Source of the DNA: Chryseobacterium daecheongense
GTDB lineage: Bacteria; Bacteroidota; Bacteroidia; Flavobacteriales; Weeksellaceae
NCBI RefSeq assembly: GCF_003729955.1
Contig: NZ_RJTX01000001.1
Coordinates: 496,001 to 560,000, forward strand
DNA: 64,000 bases
Direction: 5' to 3'
Shown: positions 59,950-64,000 of the stretch, one piece after another
Layout of the letters: each line of letters opens with the position of its first letter
How positions within the stretch are numbered: the first letter of the stretch is position 1
Notes under the pieces: model-generated
The model's database searches: none
What the model was told of the DNA's origin: nothing
Seen by the model: only the letters and a program-made list of their open reading frames with translations
Translations under genes and position numbers: made by a program

Positions 59950-61467
59950 ATGAGCAATACTTTGTATCCTGTATTTCTTAAGCTTGAAAAGCTATCACTA
60001 CTGATAATCGGTGGCGGAAAAGTTGCGCTGGAAAAACTTCAATCCGTTCTGGTGAATTCTCCGGAAACACCTATTACATTAGTGGCTAAAGAAATCATCC
60101 CTGAAATTAAAACTTTACAGGACATTTATCCGAATCTCCTCATCCATGAAAGAGCTTATCAATATGAAGATTTCAATGGGGTAGAGCTTGTAATAGCAGC
60201 AGTGAATGATGTGGATTTGGCAGAGCAGATCCGGACAACAGCTCATACCCGGAAATTGCTTGTTAATATTGCTGATAAGCCGGAATTATGTGATTTCTAT
60301 TTAGGGTCAATTGTCAGAAAAGGGAATCTTAAAATTGCAGTATCTACCAACGGAAAATCACCAACCATTGCTAAAAGAGTCCGTGAAATGTTAACTGAGA
60401 GCATTCCGGATGAAATAGATAATGTATTGGACAATATGCAGGATATCCGCAACCAGTTGAAAGGAGATTTTGATTACAAAGTAAAAGAACTCAACAAGCT
60501 TACCACCCAATACCTTAATGAGAAAAAAGAGGATAGTACTCCATCCGATCTGGAAATGGAGAAGCTGATACGAATCACCAAAACAGTGCAGAAAAGAGCC
60601 AATATTTACCTGGGAATCATCGGTGTTTTGATTCTTTTCGGAATCTTGGGTGTGATTATTTATCAATTCAATCTTTCAGGAGACATCCAGAATTTTCTCA
60701 ATAAAGACGGTCATATTTTTTACTGGATGCTGTTGGCTGGCTTCCTGGCGGAAATCGTTGCGGGATCAATGGGAATGGGATATGGAGTGATCTGTACCAC
60801 CATTTTACTGTTATTAAATGTTCCACCGCCGGTCGTGAGTGCAAGTATTCACTCTGCTGAATCCTTTACAACAGCTGCTGGAAGCTTTAGTCATTATAAG
60901 CTGGGAAATGTCAATAAAAAAATGGTCTGGATATTATTTCCTTTAGCCATTGCGGGCTCAGTAGCAGGAGCATTAACCTTATCTCATTACGGCGAATATT
61001 ACGCTCATATTGTAAAGCCTATCATTGCATGTTATACTTTATACTTAGGATTGAATATTCTAAGGAATGCTTACAAAGAAAAAAGTGAAACTCCTGTTCA
61101 GTTTAAAAGGAAAACCAATCTCAGAATATTAGGATTCACTGGCGGATTCATTGATTCTTTTGCAGGAGGAGGATGGGGCCCGTTGGTTACCGGAACACTG
61201 ATCAAAGAGGGGAGAACTCCAAGATATGTGGTAGGCAGCTCAACGGTAGCCAAATTTTTGCTCACTATAACAAGTGCTGTAACGTTCATTTTTACCATCG
61301 GGATTCACCATTGGAATATTGTATTAGGACTTTTGTTAGGAGGTGTTTTTACGGCTCCTTTTTCTGCAATGCTTACTTCCAGATTACCTACAAAGAAAAT
61401 GTTTGTGGTAGTGGGTATTGTAGTGATTATTATGAGCCTTATTTCTATAATGAAGTCGTTGTTATAA
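59950..61467 (+). CDS. Fusion: siroheme synthase (precorrin-2 dehydrogenase/ferrochelatase) + TSUP transporter
   Basis: Residues 1-200 are a CysG-N/Met8-type domain (LYPVFLKLEKLSLLIIGGGKVALEK; NIADKPELCDFYLGSIVRKG; AVSTNGKSPTIAKRVREML). It oxidises precorrin-2 and inserts iron to give siroheme. Residue 218 starts a first membrane helix, and 250-505 form a TauE/SafE (TSUP) permease with about eight helices and the two family repeats (LAEIVAGSMGMGYGVICT and GFIDSFAGGGWGPLVTGTL). TSUP proteins move sulfite, sulfonates or thiosulfate. One polypeptide thus couples cofactor synthesis for sulfite reductase with a sulfur-anion transporter. Four bases separate it from the TonB gene. Confidence 0.93.
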   Translation: MSNTLYPVFLKLEKLSLLIIGGGKVALEKLQSVLVNSPETPITLVAKEIIPEIKTLQDIYPNLLIHERAYQYEDFNGVELVIAAVNDVDLAEQIRTTAHTRKLLVNIADKPELCDFYLGSIVRKGNLKIAVSTNGKSPTIAKRVREMLTESIPDEIDNVLDNMQDIRNQLKGDFDYKVKELNKLTTQYLNEKKEDSTPSDLEMEKLIRITKTVQKRANIYLGIIGVLILFGILGVIIYQFNLSGDIQNFLNKDGHIFYWMLLAGFLAEIVAGSMGMGYGVICTTILLLLNVPPPVVSASIHSAESFTTAAGSFSHYKLGNVNKKMVWILFPLAIAGSVAGALTLSHYGEYYAHIVKPIIACYTLYLGLNILRNAYKEKSETPVQFKRKTNLRILGFTGGFIDSFAGGGWGPLVTGTLIKEGRTPRYVVGSSTVAKFLLTITSAVTFIFTIGIHHWNIVLGLLLGGVFTAPFSAMLTSRLPTKKMFVVVGIVVIIMSLISIMKSLL

Positions 61468-61486
61468 ATATCCATATTTAAATTTG

Positions 61487-61494
61487 TAATTTTG
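61487..61494 (+). promoter_or_regulatory. -7 element before the TPR protein gene
   Basis: TAATTTTG, a perfect TAnnTTTG match, 22 bases before the ATG at 61517. It suggests that the TPR gene starts a new transcript after the sulfur operon. Confidence 0.5.
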
Positions 61495-61516
61495 AATAAG
61501 GCCGGCTTTTGCCAAT

Positions 61517-62647
61517 ATGTATACCATGATAACTACCAGATCAAAAAAACTGCAGATCTTTCAAACAGCAGTGTTGATATTTCTATTGACACCTTCATTG
61601 TTCTTGTCCCAGAGTAAGCGTTATCAGTGGAAGTTTAATACCGTTGCCCACCAGTTGCTGCAGATTGAAGAGAATAGTGAATCGGGTTCAGTTCCTAACG
61701 ATTTTGACGCAAAATATCAATTACTGGATAATACCATTGGCAACTGCCTAAGAGCCGTAAAAGGGCAAGATATATCCACAATAAAGGATAAAGAACAGGC
61801 AGAAAAAATTCTTCGCATGATTGATTCGGCCATTTTTAAGGAAAGATTTTCAGTATGTGTAAAAGTTGAAAGGCTTTCTGAGGCTTTAACTTTAAAAAGA
61901 AAAGGCTCTCTGGGCTGTTTTTATACAGATAAAGATTGGAAAATCAATTACAGGTCGGAAAACTACACAAAATCAGATTCTTTATATCATGTTGATTGTG
62001 ATCTGCTTTCTTTTATCTATTTAGGAGTAGGAGACGTTTTGAAGCTTTCATTTCACGTTGTTGAAGTTCCTTATCATACATTTATCCGTTGGTCGTTGCC
62101 CAATGGAGCATCTGTCAACTGGGATGTCAACACAGCAAAAATAACTACAGATGATGAGTATCGGAAAGGCATTCTGGGAATTACTCCCGGATTCAATAAA
62201 GAAACTGAGCTTAAACTTCAATATCTTAAGAATTTAACGAAAAATGAATTGATAGGATATTATTACTTCGTTGTTGGACGTTCCTTAAAAAAGGAAAGAA
62301 AATATCCAGAAGCTCAAACAGCTTATTTGAAATCCATTCAATACCGCCCATCAAATTATATCGCAAGATATTGCCTGGCTTTTATGATTGTTTTTACAGG
62401 AGCTTATCACTCACAGGACGACTTTCTGCTTGCTGAAAAAGTGGCCGGAGAAGCCTATCATCTCTATCCGGAAGATCAGGAAGTCGTGGAAACATATGCC
62501 TGTTCATTAGCATTACTGGGAAAGTTTTCAGAAGCAAAGGACATTTTAAAATTATTTCTTCATTATGATACCGATTTGTACAATGCTTTTGAGAAAAATG
62601 AAAATGGAATAGAGGTTTTCAAGAAAAAACATACCGTTATCGATTGA
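61517..62647 (+). CDS. Secreted TPR-repeat protein of unknown function
   Basis: The 376-residue protein has a signal peptide (about 1-32, hydrophobic FQTAVLIFLLTPSLFLS) and so is periplasmic or envelope-located. The C-terminal third has TPR-like helices (GYYYFVVGRSLKKERKYPEAQTAY, split here as GYYYFVVGRSLKK and KYPEAQTAYLKSIQYRPSN; ALLGKFSEAKDILKLFL). The N-terminal 240 residues show no domain I recognise. Starts at 61517 and 61526 are both possible. No operon partner is evident. Confidence 0.75.
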   Translation: MYTMITTRSKKLQIFQTAVLIFLLTPSLFLSQSKRYQWKFNTVAHQLLQIEENSESGSVPNDFDAKYQLLDNTIGNCLRAVKGQDISTIKDKEQAEKILRMIDSAIFKERFSVCVKVERLSEALTLKRKGSLGCFYTDKDWKINYRSENYTKSDSLYHVDCDLLSFIYLGVGDVLKLSFHVVEVPYHTFIRWSLPNGASVNWDVNTAKITTDDEYRKGILGITPGFNKETELKLQYLKNLTKNELIGYYYFVVGRSLKKERKYPEAQTAYLKSIQYRPSNYIARYCLAFMIVFTGAYHSQDDFLLAEKVAGEAYHLYPEDQEVVETYACSLALLGKFSEAKDILKLFLHYDTDLYNAFEKNENGIEVFKKKHTVID

Positions 62648-62840
62648 CACTTTCATCTCTATTTCATAGCAGAAATTCCAGACTACATCATTTCAATATT
62701 TCAAATATCTTAGCGACAGGGATTCACCGGTAATTCTACGTATATTTAATTTTAAGTAAAAACACTCTTGTTTTTTCTCTTGCGTGTGATTAATTTTAGG
62801 GTTAAATTCATAAAAACATTAACCATAAAACACTATTATC

Positions 62841-64000
62841 ATGAATCACGTAAAATACAGAATTGGAAAATGGCTTCCCTCTGACAGAGATTTCCTGAAC
62901 AGCTGGATAGAGAAAAAAGTCAACCAGGCAAAAAATTCTCAAACTCCGCTCAATCCGGCAATTGCAGATCTCAGAGATGCTATATATAACGATCCCATTT
63001 TATACATGAGCTTCACAAGCATGTATGATGAAATTCCACAAGGGTATAACGAACCTGTAAAGAATTTTGAAACAATGCTTCTTATCATGAACCAGATCTT
63101 ACAGGAAGCCCCTTGTTACAGTAAAATAGAAGACACAATCGGATTGGTTGGTTTTCCCATCAACGCTATTTTAGATTGGGCAATGGGAACCAGCGGCGGA
63201 TATTTGGCATTCACCAATTCCGTTGTCAATGAAAAACTAAGCGTGATACTGGATGAATGGAAACAATTCCTGCAAACCAGCGCTTCACAATACGTTCTGG
63301 TCAACGGTCCCGTAAATCAGCCACAGCCAGACTACACCAATCCTATAGGTTGGTTTTCTCCCGAAGCATTGGAAGCGATCGCCGCTATGGATCCACTAAG
63401 AGGACAGGGCAATGATCCTCAGGACGCTTTAGCCAATTTCATCTACAATTATCAATGTCAGCCGGATCAGCCTTATTTCGGGTTTAAAAGCTGGGATGAT
63501 TTTTTCACCCGCGAATTTAATCCCGGTATAAGAGAAGTGAGTCCGGAAGACAGCGATCCTTCAGTCATTGTGAACGCCTGTGAATCGGCACCTTATAATT
63601 GTGTGACCAATGCCATGATGAGAGATAAGTTCTGGATGAAAGGACAGCCTTACTCTTTGATCGATATTATGGATAATCATCCTTTAGCGGAACAATTCGG
63701 GGATAACAGCACGGTTTATCAGGCTTTTCTCTGCGCCAAAACCTATCACAGGTGGAACAGTCCGGTTGATGGAAAAATCGTAGCCATCCAAAATGTTCCC
63801 GGTACTTACTATGCAGAAGCACCTGTTGAAGGGTATGATCCTGCCGGACCCAATGACTCCCAAGGCTATATTGCCGAGTTAGCGGCAAGAGCATTGATTT
63901 TCATCCAATCAGATAATGAAAAAATAGGATTAATGTGCTTCGTTGCCATCGGTATGGCAGAAGTCTCCAGCTGTGAGATTACCGTGAATCCGGGAGATTA
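62841..64000 (+). CDS. Phosphatidylserine decarboxylase-like protein, C-terminus outside the window
   Basis: An open frame of at least 386 codons runs off the right edge. Residues 1-170 match the helical domain found N-terminal in PsiD-type decarboxylases (IGKWLPSDRDFLNSW; SMYDEIPQGYNEPVKNFETM; LILDEW-like VILDEWKQFL). Then the catalytic part begins: FGFKSWDDFFTREFNPGIR, VNACESAPYNC, NSPVDGKIVAI. The self-cleaving Gly-Ser site and pyruvoyl serine would lie beyond 64000. This subgroup decarboxylates phosphatidylserine or aromatic amino acids such as tryptophan; which one cannot be told here. Confidence 0.85.
   Translation, partial: MNHVKYRIGKWLPSDRDFLNSWIEKKVNQAKNSQTPLNPAIADLRDAIYNDPILYMSFTSMYDEIPQGYNEPVKNFETMLLIMNQILQEAPCYSKIEDTIGLVGFPINAILDWAMGTSGGYLAFTNSVVNEKLSVILDEWKQFLQTSASQYVLVNGPVNQPQPDYTNPIGWFSPEALEAIAAMDPLRGQGNDPQDALANFIYNYQCQPDQPYFGFKSWDDFFTREFNPGIREVSPEDSDPSVIVNACESAPYNCVTNAMMRDKFWMKGQPYSLIDIMDNHPLAEQFGDNSTVYQAFLCAKTYHRWNSPVDGKIVAIQNVPGTYYAEAPVEGYDPAGPNDSQGYIAELAARALIFIQSDNEKIGLMCFVAIGMAEVSSCEITVNPGD

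Noticed and set aside
1-64000. tRNA, rRNA, CRISPR array, insertion sequence or prophage
   Set aside because: I looked for cloverleaf ends, regular spaced repeats, transposase motifs and terminal inverted repeats and found none.

Overview
This is an ordinary chromosomal stretch, about 37-40% GC by eye, from a member of the Bacteroidota, most likely a Chryseobacterium-like flavobacterium. This assignment is an inference. It rests on -7 promoter elements of the TAnnTTTG type, the scarcity of Shine-Dalgarno sequences, a ligase-associated DNA damage response cluster, many Crp/Fnr and MocR regulators, and porin and TonB receptor types typical of that phylum. I see no rRNA, tRNA, CRISPR array, prophage or insertion sequence.

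Layout. 1-9.3 kb: two tandem outer-membrane barrel proteins, aroB, an RsuA/RluB-type pseudouridine synthase, nicotinamidase, a small bacillithiol-type operon (DinB/BstA-like transferase, DUF1569, YtxJ, Crp/Fnr regulator), and a MocR regulator divergent from an EamA exporter. 9.4-14.7 kb: a small lipoprotein, an unusual compact cbb3-type oxidase operon (ccoN, a CcoO-cytochrome c fusion, two small anchored proteins) and two Crp/Fnr paralogues. 14.9-26.3 kb: a stress-protection island with a KGG-repeat protein, DUF892 ferritin-like protein, large catalase, a broken zinc alcohol dehydrogenase, a CinA-like protein, two SDRs, cytoplasmic alpha-amylase, FAD-Rieske oxidoreductase, DUF6766 protein and a PPOX general stress protein. 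26.4-33.6 kb: a MocR regulator divergent from a tightly overlapping biotin operon (a ferritin-like putative di-iron protein, then bioF, bioD, bioB, bioA), a PPC-domain gene and a third Crp/Fnr paralogue. 34.1-44.3 kb: a small HTH regulator, an MBL hydrolase, the four-gene ligase-associated repair operon (exonuclease, ligase, helicase, PdeM), a TetR remnant, a FrnE-type DsbA protein, a nucleosidase, a GNAT and an unknown protein. 44.3-47.3 kb: type II NADH dehydrogenase, an aldo/keto reductase and a second DUF892 protein. 47.4-61.5 kb: an Rrf2 regulator and a complete assimilatory sulfate-reduction operon (cysH, cysD, cysN, cysE, cysK, cobA, cysJ, cysI), followed by a TonB receptor and a siroheme-synthase/TSUP-transporter fusion. 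61.5-64 kb: a TPR protein and the start of a phosphatidylserine decarboxylase-like gene.

The two strongest new signals are these. (i) A Crp/Fnr-type operator (TGA-N6-TCA inside TTATGA...TCATAA) occurs four times, with its centre 36.5 (three sites) or 37.5 (one site) bases from the end of a perfect TAnnTTTG element. This defines a probable class II-activated stress regulon that fits the three closely related Crp/Fnr paralogues encoded here. (ii) A ferritin-like protein with the full E...ExxH...E...ExxH di-iron ligand set is translationally coupled to bioF in a biotin operon that contains no bioC or bioH, which makes it a candidate for a missing pimelate-supply step.
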